Part shown: one piece after another, positions 1-7,501 of the stretch
Layout of the letters: each line of letters begins with the position of its first letter
Position numbering within the stretch: position 1 is the stretch's first letter
Assembly (NCBI GenBank): GCA_033812795.1
Contig: JAPXSY010000005.1
Location: 1 to 64,000 of the forward strand
Direction of reading: 5' to 3'
Source: JAPXSY01 sp033812795
Lineage (GTDB): Bacteria > Verrucomicrobiota > Kiritimatiellia > RFP12 > UBA1067
DNA: 64,000 nucleotides
Translations under genes and position numbers: made by a program
Notes under the pieces: generated by a model
Seen by the model: only the letters and a program-made list of their open reading frames with translations
Databases searched by the model: none
What the model was told of the DNA's origin: nothing

Positions 1-123
1 GTGCCCACAAGGGACACGTTTTCGCCGCGCATTGCCGCACCTCGGAAACTTGACCGCAGCAGCAATCAAGACACTTTGCGCGGATCGCTTTTAGAGGTCT
101 CAAAATCGGCTCGGTTTTGGTAA

Positions 124-408
124 TCACGCGCACCTGCCTTTCTGGACAAGCGCGGTGATCGCTGCCGACGGCACGCGCCGACTACCGGGACGTAGTTCGA
201 CGGTCGGAAGCCTGCCAGCTCGCAGCAACCGCCAAACGGTTGTGCGGGATACACCCAAAACTTGCGCCGCCTGTTGGATACTCAATAGCCGACGGTCGCC
301 GTGGTCGGTTGTGCCCTCGGTCGGCTCGCCTGATAAAATGCGGTCAATCCGTTTCAACACGTCCGGCGTTGCCGCAAGCATTAGGGTCATTCGTTTTTCT
401 GTGGTCAT
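124..408 (-). CDS. Excisionase-family HTH DNA-binding protein
   Basis: A 94-residue protein whose middle (about residues 40-85) reads LLSIQQAAQVLGVSRTTVWR followed by LLRAGRLPTVELRPGSRRV. This is the MerR-like/HTH_17 excisionase fold: a helix-turn-helix and a short basic wing. Such proteins bind near attachment sites or promoters of integrated elements and steer excision or transcription. The start is supported by an AAGGAG Shine-Dalgarno 8 nt before the ATG. It lies downstream of the integrase and the 196-residue gene on the same strand, separated from them by a terminator and by paired direct repeats (461-483, 541-563) that could be its own operator. It may be a recombination directionality factor or simply a small regulator; the sequence does not decide. 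Confidence 0.8.
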   Translation of the reverse strand: MTTEKRMTLMLAATPDVLKRIDRILSGEPTEGTTDHGDRRLLSIQQAAQVLGVSRTTVWRLLRAGRLPTVELRPGSRRVPSAAITALVQKGRCA

Positions 409-460
409 GGGTGAATCTCCTTTTGGGTTGCGTATTGTTGCTCACCCATGCCCCCGAAAG

Positions 461-563
461 TCCTGTTTGTGTCCTGTTTTGGAACGCCCAAAACGCGCCC
501 GCGCCCTTGTTTTCATTGGTCAACAAAAAGTTTCGGCATGTCCTATTTGTGTCCTATTTCAGG
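461..563. promoter_or_regulatory. Paired iterated TCCTRTTTGTG repeats upstream of the excisionase gene
   Basis: TCCTGTTTGTG is followed directly by TCCTGTTTTGG at 461-482, and TCCTATTTGTG by TCCTATTTCAG at 541-562, so two 11-bp units occur twice with a spacing of exactly 80 bp. They lie just upstream of the leftward excisionase-like gene. Arm-type integrase sites, excisionase sites or a repressor operator would all look like this; which one is not decided by sequence. Confidence 0.5.
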
Positions 564-565
564 AC

Positions 566-598
566 AAAAAAAAGACCGCCCCGCGCAATGCGAGACGG
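566..598 (-). terminator. Rho-independent terminator after the 196-residue gene
   Basis: Read on the minus strand, the arms CCGTCTCGC and GCGGGGCGG form a 9-bp stem with two G-U pairs and a 5-nt loop, followed by a run of eight U. It sits about 20 nt past the stop codon of the leftward gene 621-1211. Confidence 0.7.
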
Positions 599-620
599 CC
601 TAAAATGTGTCCTTCCGTTT

Positions 621-1211
621 CTACCAGTCACCTTGCCGACGGCCTGCCGCGCCGCGCCGTTTCATGTCGGCCTGCCACCGGTCGCTTCCTGACAACTTTT
701 GACAGTCAACATGCACCGTGTTTTTCAAAGCCCTCTTCACGGTTTCGGCTTCCTGCCGCCGCGCCGCCCAAGCCCGCAGTGTTACCGCGTCACCGCGCCC
801 GGGGTATCCTTCCGGCGTTCCGTTGCCCATGTCCCAGCGTTGCACCGTCTTTAGCGTTTTGCCGCAAAGCGCAGCCGCTTCGGATTGCGTCACGTCCTGC
901 CGCGCCCGCCGCCGTTGCGTCTCAATGATCGCGGCACGTTCCGGCCTCGGGATAATCCGCAAATCGCCCCAGACAACACCGCCCGTCACTCGGATTGTTG
1001 AAAGCCTCGGCAACTTGTTTTGATACACGCCTTTCACGCTTTCGACGGTCGGCACCGAAAGCCCTTTTTCTCTCGGTGTGAATTGTACCTTGTCGCCTTC
1101 GGCAAAGGTCAAAACAACGTCCCCGTAATCGTTGCCGCCGATCTCGACAAGCTCGCGCTGGGTTTGCCCGTGCGTGACAAGATAAACGTCAATTCTGTGG
1201 TTCGCTTTCAT
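621..1211 (-). CDS. Unknown element-encoded protein with HTH-like segment
   Basis: I do not recognise this 196-residue protein. The N-terminal half is a small beta-rich domain (KANHRIDVYLVTHGQTQREL...). The part around residues 110-135 (QSEAAALCGKTLKTVQRWDMG) looks like a helix-turn-helix of the type that precedes a numbered-residue binding domain, and the C-terminus is basic. An AGGAGG lies 8 nt before the start, and the ATG overlaps the stop of the integrase gene by 4 nt (ATGA), so the two are translationally coupled. A terminator follows. A role in element maintenance or regulation is inferred from position only. Confidence 0.6.
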   Translation of the reverse strand: MKANHRIDVYLVTHGQTQRELVEIGGNDYGDVVLTFAEGDKVQFTPREKGLSVPTVESVKGVYQNKLPRLSTIRVTGGVVWGDLRIIPRPERAAIIETQRRRARQDVTQSEAAALCGKTLKTVQRWDMGNGTPEGYPGRGDAVTLRAWAARRQEAETVKRALKNTVHVDCQKLSGSDRWQADMKRRGAAGRRQGDW

Positions 1212-2818
1212 TCTCCGCCCTCCTGATTGAGAAGTTTTGCAAGTTGCCGCCTGTCAGCCGGTGACAAGGATTGAAGTTGCGCCGCAAGCCCGGCAACCGT
1301 GCCGCCCGCGCCGATCTGTTTTTGAAACGCCGCAACCGCCGCCGCCGTGTGTCCCCGTTGCGGGTTATAATAGTGATCTCTCATAATCCGCGCTGACGTG
1401 TGCCCCGTGATCTTGGCAACCGTCTCAAAACTCAAACCGGAGTTCAAAGCGTAAACAATGAACGTGCCCCGCAGGTTGTGCCAGCCAAGGACGGAAGCCG
1501 CATGTCTGCCAACCGTCCGCGCCTGCCGTGTCCCTTGCAACAGGGTTTTAATGTCCCGCCCGCTCTTTATCGGTGTGCCGCGCCGCAGACGTTGCCCGCT
1601 GGCAAGCTCCGCGTCATGTAAATCTTCGGACACTTGCGCCCTGTGCCGCCCCGTGTCGGCTTCAATTTTTCTGTAACTGTCGCCGCGCCCGTAACGCTCA
1701 AGCGTGTCAAGTATCCTGTCACGCTTGGAAACCGCCATTTTCGCGCCCCTGACGGCTTCCCGCGCCTTGGGTAATACCTCGGCAAGGTCTATAGGCTTGG
1801 AAGCCGTAGCGGTATGTTCTCGCTCGTTTTCCGCGCCGTCGATCAAAGCCCGCGCAAACAGCACCTTGCCAGCGTAATAAATAGCGGTCGGGTTGTGCCG
1901 GTACGTCGTCGCCGCCGCAGGGAAAACAAACTCGCTTCCCGCCCGCTCGGTCAAGCACTCTTCAAGCACCTGCCGCAACTTTTGCGCGATTGGGATTTCA
2001 AGAGCTTGCGCCGTCTTGTGCGCAACAACGTTAAGCCAACCGCCCCGCAGGTCAACGGCCTGCCAGCGCAAAAGGCAAACGTCACCAATACGCAACCCGG
2101 TAAAAGCCGCCGTCACCGCCAAACGGTAAATCATGGGGTCGGGGTTGCCCCGCGCCGTTTCAAGCACCTTTTGAAGCTCTTCCCCGATAAGGGGGCGCCG
2201 CGCAATCATGGCGCCCTTAATGGCGTTACGCGCCCGCCGCCGCTTCACTGTCTTGGAAAACGGGTCAGCCACCCCCACTGGCAACAGCCTCAAAAACGCC
2301 GCCCGCAAAATCATGCGCATATCGGAAACCGTTTTGTCGGCATGGGTCGCCCTCACCCCGTCAACGAATTGCTTAACGTCCGCTTGCGTGACTTCGATCA
2401 AAGTTTCTTTTTTAACCGCCGCCGCAAACCGCTTAAAAACGCTGTCACACCAAGCTAAATATTTTTCCGACGGGTCGCCGCCATCTCGGTCAATCCCGCG
2501 CCACCGCGCAGCAAGGTCGGCAAGCCGCACAATTTCAGCCGTTTGGCCTGTCTTGGATTGAATAAGCCGCTCGGTCAAATGGTCAGCCCTGCCTTGTTGC
2601 CGCGCCTCGGTCTGGAAGGTTTCGAGTTCCTTTTCCGCCCTCGCCCGGGAAGCCTCAAACGCCGCGCTTCCGGTTTCTTTGAGAGAACCGGGAAACCCGT
2701 CAACGGGCAAAGGCTCGGCTAACGACACAACGCGCCTCTTCCCGCCGCCGTCCACATACCGCCCAAACCAGTGATTAACCGGCTTGCCGTCCCGCCCATA
2801 TCGCACTTCTAAGCCCAT
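1208..2818 (-). CDS. int: Tyrosine site-specific recombinase (integrase)
   Basis: A 536-residue integrase that would cut and rejoin DNA at attachment sites. The catalytic set is visible: Arg243 in TGLRIGD, His447-x-x-Arg450 in HNLRGTF, His473 in GHTS and the nucleophile Tyr483 in DHYYNP. The N-terminal ~200 residues hold the core-binding region. The gap between Arg243 and His447 is about 204 residues, some 80-100 more than usual; the extra part contains an HTH-like stretch around DTLERYGRGDSYRKIEADTG. The start at 2818 is chosen because AAAGGGGCGG lies just upstream; an upstream in-frame extension has no support. It is read away from the tRNA fragment, first gene of the element end. Confidence 0.9.
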   Translation of the reverse strand: MGLEVRYGRDGKPVNHWFGRYVDGGGKRRVVSLAEPLPVDGFPGSLKETGSAAFEASRARAEKELETFQTEARQQGRADHLTERLIQSKTGQTAEIVRLADLAARWRGIDRDGGDPSEKYLAWCDSVFKRFAAAVKKETLIEVTQADVKQFVDGVRATHADKTVSDMRMILRAAFLRLLPVGVADPFSKTVKRRRARNAIKGAMIARRPLIGEELQKVLETARGNPDPMIYRLAVTAAFTGLRIGDVCLLRWQAVDLRGGWLNVVAHKTAQALEIPIAQKLRQVLEECLTERAGSEFVFPAAATTYRHNPTAIYYAGKVLFARALIDGAENEREHTATASKPIDLAEVLPKAREAVRGAKMAVSKRDRILDTLERYGRGDSYRKIEADTGRHRAQVSEDLHDAELASGQRLRRGTPIKSGRDIKTLLQGTRQARTVGRHAASVLGWHNLRGTFIVYALNSGLSFETVAKITGHTSARIMRDHYYNPQRGHTAAAVAAFQKQIGAGGTVAGLAAQLQSLSPADRRQLAKLLNQEGGE

Positions 2819-2960
2819 GTAACCGCCCCTTTCTAAACCTGTTTTGTTACAACATGAACAAGTTTGAACGGATACGGCTAAAAAGGCAAGCGAAAAACCC
2901 AAGATAAAGCCCAAACATGTTTTTTGAAGGGTCTAAAAGTGCCTGTTTATTGGGGTTTTT

Positions 2961-3022
2961 GCGGTTAGAATATGCGGTTTACACCCAGAATGTCGGGGGT
3001 TCGAGTCCCTCACCGCCCACCA
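2961..3022 (+). pseudogene. 3' fragment of tRNA-Val(UAC), element attachment site
   Basis: From GCGGTTAGAAT (D-loop 3' side) to the encoded CCA the sequence matches a tRNA. The anticodon loop TTTACAC (2978-2984) gives anticodon TAC. The T-arm is GGGGG / TTCGAGT-type loop / CCCTC (2995-3011). The 3' acceptor strand ACCGCCC (3012-3018) is followed by A and CCA (3020-3022). The 5' acceptor strand and 5' D-stem are absent: the upstream bases are GGGGTTTTT. The 3' anticodon stem (CCAGA against TGCGG) is mispaired. This is therefore a duplicated 3' end left by integration, not a working tRNA; the intact gene should be at the other end of the element. Confidence 0.75.
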
Positions 3023-3116
3023 GTCCCACTTGCCGGACAATCTTTCCCATTGATTTCAAAAGGGAATACGCGCATCAAGCCCTTTGCAGGGCACGTTGTT
3101 ACGGGCTTTGCCCGCG

Positions 3117-3410
3117 TTAGTCCTCTTCCTCGTAATAGTAGGAGTAATCGATGCCTTTCATGAAAATCGCGCGGTCGGCGATTTTGTCGGTCAGCTTCAA
3201 CTGGTTCGTGGCGCTAACCGGTTCATTTCCCTCCCGTTTCAACTTGGTTTTGAGGTACTTCCAGTAATTGCGCGTCTTGGAATATTCGTCCTCGCCATTG
3301 ATCGCCCCGACCATGTCCAGCACGGAGAACCACCATTTCGCTCCGGCATCATCCCACACCGCGCGAATTTTCCGTTCGTTGAAAACCTGATCGAGTTTCT
3401 CTTCATTCGC
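3117..3410 (-). pseudogene. Remnant of a BRO-N/antirepressor-family gene
   Basis: The reading frame contains NEEKLDQVFNERKIR, then VWDDAGAKWWFSVLDMVGAI and YWKYLKTKLKREG, which is the opening of the BRO-N family often found in phages and mobile elements (DNA-binding, antirepressor-like). The frame has no ATG in front of NEEKL and opens from a stop codon. After SATNQLKLT the sequence leaves the family pattern and stops within about 25 residues (tail rich in Tyr and Glu). It is thus truncated at both ends. It lies directly downstream of the frameshifted antitoxin on the same strand. Confidence 0.55.
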
Positions 3411-3461
3411 GTTCCGTTTCGCCTCGCATTATATCAAACTCCGTGGCTAGACGGAAGAAGG

Positions 3462-3682
3462 TTAACGTTTAACGTTGCGGTCGTACTCCTTGAGCACTTT
3501 CGTGGCGGCTCGAACATCCTCCGCGTCTTCAAGCTTCTGGAGCAGGGCAAGGTCTTCGGTCGAAATCAGTGCGGCGACCGGCTTCCGCGCCGGGCGAGGA
3601 CAACCCGCTCGCCCCCGTAAGAAACGCGGTTGATCGCCTCCGCCAGTCTATTGCGCGCCTCGACAATGCTGAGCGTGGTCAT
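3462..3682 (-). pseudogene. Phd/YefM-type antitoxin gene with a one-base frameshift
   Basis: The ATG at 3682 opens MTTLSIVEARNRLAEAINRV, the DNA-binding N-terminus of Phd/YefM antitoxins. After ...VVLARRG the frame breaks and hits a stop within five codons. Restoring one missing A after GGA gives RRGKPVAALISTEDLALLQ and continues to a natural TAA at 3464-3462. The span is 221 nt, one short of 74 codons, which fits a single-base deletion. No partner toxin gene is visible, so this is a dead antitoxin half of a type II toxin-antitoxin pair (or a sequencing error). Confidence 0.7.
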
Positions 3683-3968
3683 GGTGTTTCGTCTCTCTCT
3701 ATTCATGTCCATAACGCACATAACCGCGCGTTGCGGGTCAATACCCCTTCAATCCTATTTTAGTTCCGTTCGCTGCGTGTTAGATGGTAGCCCTAGGTGC
3801 TAGGCACCCCACTTTTTCATGTTTTTTTAGGGTTGACTTTTACCCCCCCCGCAAAATACGTGCCAACCATGAGAACCGGTGGGGTGCCGGCCTACCCGTG
3901 GCAGTGAGAATGAAATGGCGTCGCACATTTCTACTCTACAATCAAGACAGCGACATTAGGAACAACGC

Positions 3969-4283
3969 ATGAAACTGATGATGGAGCATCCAGCTACCGG
4001 TATTATAAAAACAGCCCCTGTGGGTTTTTCATGGACGACCTTGTTCTTTAGCTGCTTCCCAGCATTATTTCGGGGCGACATGAAATGGTTTTTTATTCAG
4101 CTCCTTTGTTCGATGATCACATGGGGTCTATCAGCGTTTGTATTCATGTTTATCTACAACAAATTGTACATCAAGAAGTTGCTTGAGAAGGGGTTCAAAG
4201 TGAAAGCGGTTGAAGGCGGCACAATAGAGCAAGCGAATTATAAACTGGGAATAAACCTTCCTCTTTTCGAAAGCGGGAAATAG
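3969..4283 (+). CDS. Small HrgC/DUF2628-like membrane protein
   Basis: A 104-residue protein. It opens with a short polar part, then PVGFSWTTLFFSCFPALFRGDMKWF, then one or two strongly hydrophobic helices (about residues 35-65) and FIYNKLYIKKLLEKGFKV. The order GFSWTTFFF - P-LFRGD-KW - membrane helix - YNK-YI-LL-KGY is the pattern I know from the HrgC-like/DUF2628 group of inner-membrane proteins with no known function. An AGGA lies 9 nt before the ATG. The next gene starts one base after its stop. Composition is clearly more AT-rich than the housekeeping genes nearby, which suits acquired DNA next to a tRNA site. Confidence 0.65.
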   Translation: MKLMMEHPATGIIKTAPVGFSWTTLFFSCFPALFRGDMKWFFIQLLCSMITWGLSAFVFMFIYNKLYIKKLLEKGFKVKAVEGGTIEQANYKLGINLPLFESGK

Positions 4284-4284
4284 T

Positions 4285-4563
4285 ATGATCTCGTATTGGA
4301 AGAAGACGAAAGAAATCTACAATGACGATGGGCTGGTGTTTATCATTGGTTGGTACGATCACAAGAACCAAGACAACGGCGGATACAAAGCTCTTGGCAT
4401 CCACCGGGGGGATCATCCACTGTCACGAGGAGTGCTAAGCCCTTGTGTGATACCAGAAACAACAAGAAACGCCATCCTCTCGGGTTTGCTTCATCAAGCG
4501 GTGATTAATGCAAACGATGCTCAAATTAACGCGATTGTAGAGGCCATAACGTTCTTCAGGTAG
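4285..4563 (+). CDS. Hypothetical 92-residue protein
   Basis: I do not recognise it. It is soluble in appearance, begins MISYWKKTKEIYNDDGLVF and has no signal peptide or cysteine cluster. The only support is its tight spacing (ATG one base after the stop of the HrgC-like gene), similar AT-rich composition and an intact frame. It may be the second gene of a two-gene accessory unit. Confidence 0.45.
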   Translation: MISYWKKTKEIYNDDGLVFIIGWYDHKNQDNGGYKALGIHRGDHPLSRGVLSPCVIPETTRNAILSGLLHQAVINANDAQINAIVEAITFFR

Positions 4564-4979
4564 GTTAAGCCACGAACGGCACAAACCACACGAAAGCAGA
4601 GCCATGCCTTCCCGTGTATTCTGTGTTCCGTGGTTAAACAATCGATCCCGATAGCGACCCCGATTTGGATGAACCATGAAACCTAAGAGCTTTGAAGGTT
4701 CAACTCTTTGGGGGTTTACTCTCACGGTCGCGAGCCACTGCATGGTCGCAACAAGGAGAGGAACGCAGAACGCCCAACGCAGAAGGAAACTTCAATGTTC
4801 AGAGCTCGACGTTCTTTCGACGTGCGCCTCAACGACCTGACCTGTTGGCGCAACGTGCCCGCGCCCGTGCGGGAATACACGACACGAAAAGGCACCCCCC
4901 GTTTTTCATGACGTTTCTTGTGTTTCATGGTTAAATTACAGACTGTCAACACAGGAGGTGATTGTGATACAAAAACCTC
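4564..4979. other. Gene-free stretch with repeat remnants
   Basis: No convincing gene. It holds a degenerate repeat copy (4643-4710) and a short REP-like palindrome around 4728-4760 (GCGAGCCACTGCATGGTCGC), related to the palindrome inside the direct repeats at 25824 and 27196. An AGGAGGTG box at 4953-4960 lies 19 nt before the next start. Confidence 0.5.
4643..4710 (+). repeat. Partial copy of the dispersed CGATCC/GAAACC repeat
   Basis: CGATCCCGATAGCGACCCCGA is followed by TTTGGATGAACCATGAAACC and then by TTGAAGGTTCAACTCTTT. This is the order seen in the right halves of the two MITE-like elements at 60959-61527, with a decayed end. Confidence 0.65.
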
Positions 4980-6044
4980 ATGCGCGTTTGGCTTCCCATC
5001 GTAATGTGTTTTCTGCTGACCGTAGCAGCGGTCTGGCAAAGCCGCAGGCTCGCCGTGCAGCGTCGGGAGAGCATGCCCGAAACCTATGCGGGCTCGGCCG
5101 AAAGGCCGCCGCCGGCCCTCACCTTCCTTCTGGTCGGCCTCGGCGGGTTTCGCGGCATTGCGGCGGAAGCGCTTTGGTTCCGTATCAACCGGCTGCAGGA
5201 GGAGGGACGTTTCCTCGAACTGGTTCAACTTTCCGACTGGATCACCCGGCTCGACCCCCATGCCGCGGACGCGTGGATCTACAATGCGTGGAATTTGGCC
5301 TACAACGTCAGCATCCTGATGATCCGGGAAGAGGATCGCCTGCGCTGGGTGCGGAACGGATTGACCCTGCTGCGCGATGACGCCCTGCGGTTCAACCCCC
5401 GCGAGGCGCGCCTGTACCGCGAACTGGCTTGGCTCTACCAGAACAAGATCGGGGATTCGCTGGACAGCGCCCACCTGACCTACAAGCGCCACCTCGCCAC
5501 CCTCCTCTCTCCCCATGTGAATCCCGACGGCACGGTGCGGATTACAGAGGAGTCCCGCTCCGCGCTGGCCGCGATGCGCCTCGATGCCGACCGCATGCGC
5601 GCGCTGGAAAACCGCTTCGGCCCGCTCGACTGGCGTCTTGCCGAGAGTCATGCGGTCTACTGGGCGACCCAAGGACTCGATCTGGCCACCGGAACCGAGC
5701 GCCTGCTCTGCCGCCGCGCCGTTTACCAGCCGCTCCTGCTTTCGGTCTGGCGCGGACGCCTCACTGGCGATCCGGAGGGCCCGGAGTGGCAGACCGCACC
5801 CAACCCCGCGCTGGCTTCCGCCACGGCGGCCTTTTTGATTGAGACGCTTTCCGAGCACCCCACCGCGACACAGCGAAACATCTGCGTCCATTATCTGGCC
5901 AACGCGATCCCACTGCTGCACCGCCACAACCAGCCCCATACCGCTAAAGAACTCTACGCGCGTCTGACCGAAACGCTTCCGGACAGCGTACCGAAACCCT
6001 CATTTGACACGGTGCTCACCGGCTGGCACCCCCCCCAGCAATAA
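4980..6044 (+). CDS. Membrane-anchored protein with unknown function, TPR-like
   Basis: A 354-residue protein with an N-terminal hydrophobic helix (residues 1-20, signal anchor) and a second hydrophobic patch at about 48-60 (LTFLLVGLGGFRGIAAEALW). The rest is helical with Trp/Tyr/Leu spacing (LDPHAADAWIYNAWNLAYN, NPREARLYRELAWLYQNK) typical of tetratricopeptide-like units, so a periplasmic scaffold role is possible. I cannot name a family. An in-frame stop at 4965-4967 limits the start to the ATG at 4980; the AGGAGG is unusually far away (19 nt). It is followed by a promoter and the lipoprotein-patatin-ligA group in the same direction. Confidence 0.65.
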   Translation: MRVWLPIVMCFLLTVAAVWQSRRLAVQRRESMPETYAGSAERPPPALTFLLVGLGGFRGIAAEALWFRINRLQEEGRFLELVQLSDWITRLDPHAADAWIYNAWNLAYNVSILMIREEDRLRWVRNGLTLLRDDALRFNPREARLYRELAWLYQNKIGDSLDSAHLTYKRHLATLLSPHVNPDGTVRITEESRSALAAMRLDADRMRALENRFGPLDWRLAESHAVYWATQGLDLATGTERLLCRRAVYQPLLLSVWRGRLTGDPEGPEWQTAPNPALASATAAFLIETLSEHPTATQRNICVHYLANAIPLLHRHNQPHTAKELYARLTETLPDSVPKPSFDTVLTGWHPPQQ

Positions 6045-6085
6045 CCCGTCGCGGAATCCTTTGTTTACCGCAAATCGGCTTTCTG

Positions 6086-6094
6086 TGGTAAAAT
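6086..6094 (+). promoter_or_regulatory. Extended -10 promoter before the lipoprotein gene
   Basis: TGGTAAAAT (extended -10) lies about 50 nt before the lipoprotein start; no good -35 at standard spacing. Same extended -10 style as several other promoters in this window. Confidence 0.45.
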
Positions 6095-6139
6095 TTTTGT
6101 CATCCATACCCGCAACAGCGGGAAACCAAGTCAGGAGAG

Positions 6140-6499
6140 ATGATGACGATACGCTTTTTTGCGGCCGTGCTCAGCGTGACCCTCATTATGCTCGGCGGAT
6201 CCGGCTGCACCACATCGAGAGTCATTGAAAACACCCGCGTACCGGAAATCACCATCGAGGAGTCCGGCACGATCCGGTTCAACCAAGAACCGGTCGAACC
6301 CGGCAAACTTGTTTCAGCCTTGCGTTCCGGCGGCATCCGTACCAGCCAAGAGGTGAACATCCTGATTCCGGACCAACCGGACCGGGCGCTCATGCGCGCG
6401 GTGTCCGCCGAGTTGCTGCGCGGCGGTTACTCCCGCACGGTTTTTGTGAAGAACCGCAAAGCCACCTCCTCCTTCCCCTCAGCCCGGAAAACGAAATGA
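6140..6499 (+). CDS. Small lipoprotein with ExbD/TolR-like periplasmic domain
   Basis: A 119-residue protein with a signal peptide and lipobox (LGGSGC, Cys about residue 23). After the Cys it reads ITIEESGTIRFNQEPVEPGKL, then ILIPDQPDRALMRAVSAELLRGGYSRTVFV. That is the layout of the C-terminal domain of ExbD/TolR proteins (ligand-binding periplasmic part of proton-driven energisers), here attached by a lipid instead of a transmembrane helix. Two ATGs stand in a row; AGGAG is better spaced for the second (6143). The gene overlaps the patatin gene by 4 nt (ATGA). No ExbB/TolQ partner is nearby, so an energising role is doubtful. Confidence 0.65.
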   Translation: MMTIRFFAAVLSVTLIMLGGSGCTTSRVIENTRVPEITIEESGTIRFNQEPVEPGKLVSALRSGGIRTSQEVNILIPDQPDRALMRAVSAELLRGGYSRTVFVKNRKATSSFPSARKTK

Positions 6500-7482
6500 A
6501 CGCACGGAAGCGCATACAACCCCCTCCCCGCAACTCCCCTCGTATTGGAATCGCGCTCGGCAGCGGCGGTGCGCGCGGCTGGGCTCATCTCGGGGTGCTG
6601 CGCCGACTGGACGCATTCGGGGTGCGGCCCGTCTGTGTGGCAGGGACCAGCATCGGCGCCATCGTCGCCGCGCTTTACGCCTGCAACGCGCTCGACACCA
6701 CGGAGGCGCTCGCTGCCCGCCTGGATTGGAAACAGCTCGCGCAACTGTTCTTTGAAGTCACGTTCCCGCGCTCAGGCCTGATCACCGGCAAAAACTTCAT
6801 GCGGCTCCTCAAAGACATCATCCCCGCGCGGAATATCGCCGATCTGCCTTTCCCGTATGCGGCGGTCGCCACAAACCTCCACACCGAAAAGGAGGTGGTT
6901 CTCTCCTCCGGCAATCTGTTCGACGCGATCCGCGCCAGTATCGGCATCCCCGGCATCTTCACACCCACGCGGCTCAACGGCCAAACCCTGGTGGACGGCG
7001 GGCTCGTCAACCCCCTTCCGGTCTCGGTCTGCCGAGCCCTGGGGGCCGAGATCGTGATCGCGGTGGATGTCAATCTCCGTACCCCGCCCCTCCGGCCGCG
7101 CCGCACGCCACGTAAACCCGCCGACGCCCCGAACCCGCATGTCGACGCGCTGATCGCCTCGATTTCGCGTCTCATGCCAGACGCCCTGCAGACGCCCATG
7201 TCCGAATTGGCGCACCGCTGGACCGCCCCGCGCAAACACAACGCAGACCCGCTCTCGATTTTTGACGTGCTCACCCACACCATGCGTCTTGTGGAGAACC
7301 AGATCACGCGGCACGAACTCGCGCTCCACCCGCCCGACATCCTGATTCAGCCCGAGGTCGGCAACCTGCTCACCCTCGAATTCCACCGCGGGCTCGAAGG
7401 GATCGCCGCCGGGGTCCGCGCGGCGGATGAGCAGCGATCCCACATCGAAGCACTGCTCAATCCGCGTCCCGCCCCGTCGTAA
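6496..7482 (+). CDS. Patatin-like phospholipase (RssA/NTE-like)
   Basis: A 328-residue patatin-family serine hydrolase expected to cleave acyl groups from phospholipids. The three signatures are present: the glycine-rich oxyanion loop LGSGGARGWAHLGV (residues 21-34), the nucleophile Ser52 in AGTSIGAIV and the dyad Asp167 in LVDGGLVNPLPV. There is no signal peptide, so it is probably cytoplasmic or associated with the inner membrane face. Its ATG overlaps the lipoprotein gene's stop, so the two are likely made together. ligA follows after 19 nt. Confidence 0.88.
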   Translation: MNARKRIQPPPRNSPRIGIALGSGGARGWAHLGVLRRLDAFGVRPVCVAGTSIGAIVAALYACNALDTTEALAARLDWKQLAQLFFEVTFPRSGLITGKNFMRLLKDIIPARNIADLPFPYAAVATNLHTEKEVVLSSGNLFDAIRASIGIPGIFTPTRLNGQTLVDGGLVNPLPVSVCRALGAEIVIAVDVNLRTPPLRPRRTPRKPADAPNPHVDALIASISRLMPDALQTPMSELAHRWTAPRKHNADPLSIFDVLTHTMRLVENQITRHELALHPPDILIQPEVGNLLTLEFHRGLEGIAAGVRAADEQRSHIEALLNPRPAPS

Positions 7483-7501
7483 CAACCCCGGAGACCGTAA
7501 C

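Larger units (their letters stand above)
1..3022. mobile_element. Right end of an integrated element in a tRNA-Val gene
   Basis: The stretch holds, reading leftward, a tyrosine integrase, an unknown protein with an HTH-like segment and an excisionase-like HTH protein, and it ends at a 3' tRNA-Val fragment (2961-3022). An integrase starting about 140 bp from a tRNA 3' fragment is the classic end of a tRNA-targeted integrative element or prophage. The left end, and therefore the intact tRNA and the cargo, lie outside the window. The first 123 bases show nothing recognisable. Confidence 0.75.

Noticed and set aside
2961..3022. Working tRNA-Val gene
   Set aside because: The 5' acceptor strand and 5' D-stem are missing and the anticodon stem is mispaired.
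3784..3972. Small rightward open frame
   Set aside because: No ribosome site, no recognisable protein pattern and it runs into the HrgC-like gene's start.
4722..5939. 405-codon leftward open frame opposite the TPR-like gene
   Set aside because: Composition bias shadow; the rightward frame has a signal anchor and sensible helices, this one is Arg/Gly-rich without domains.
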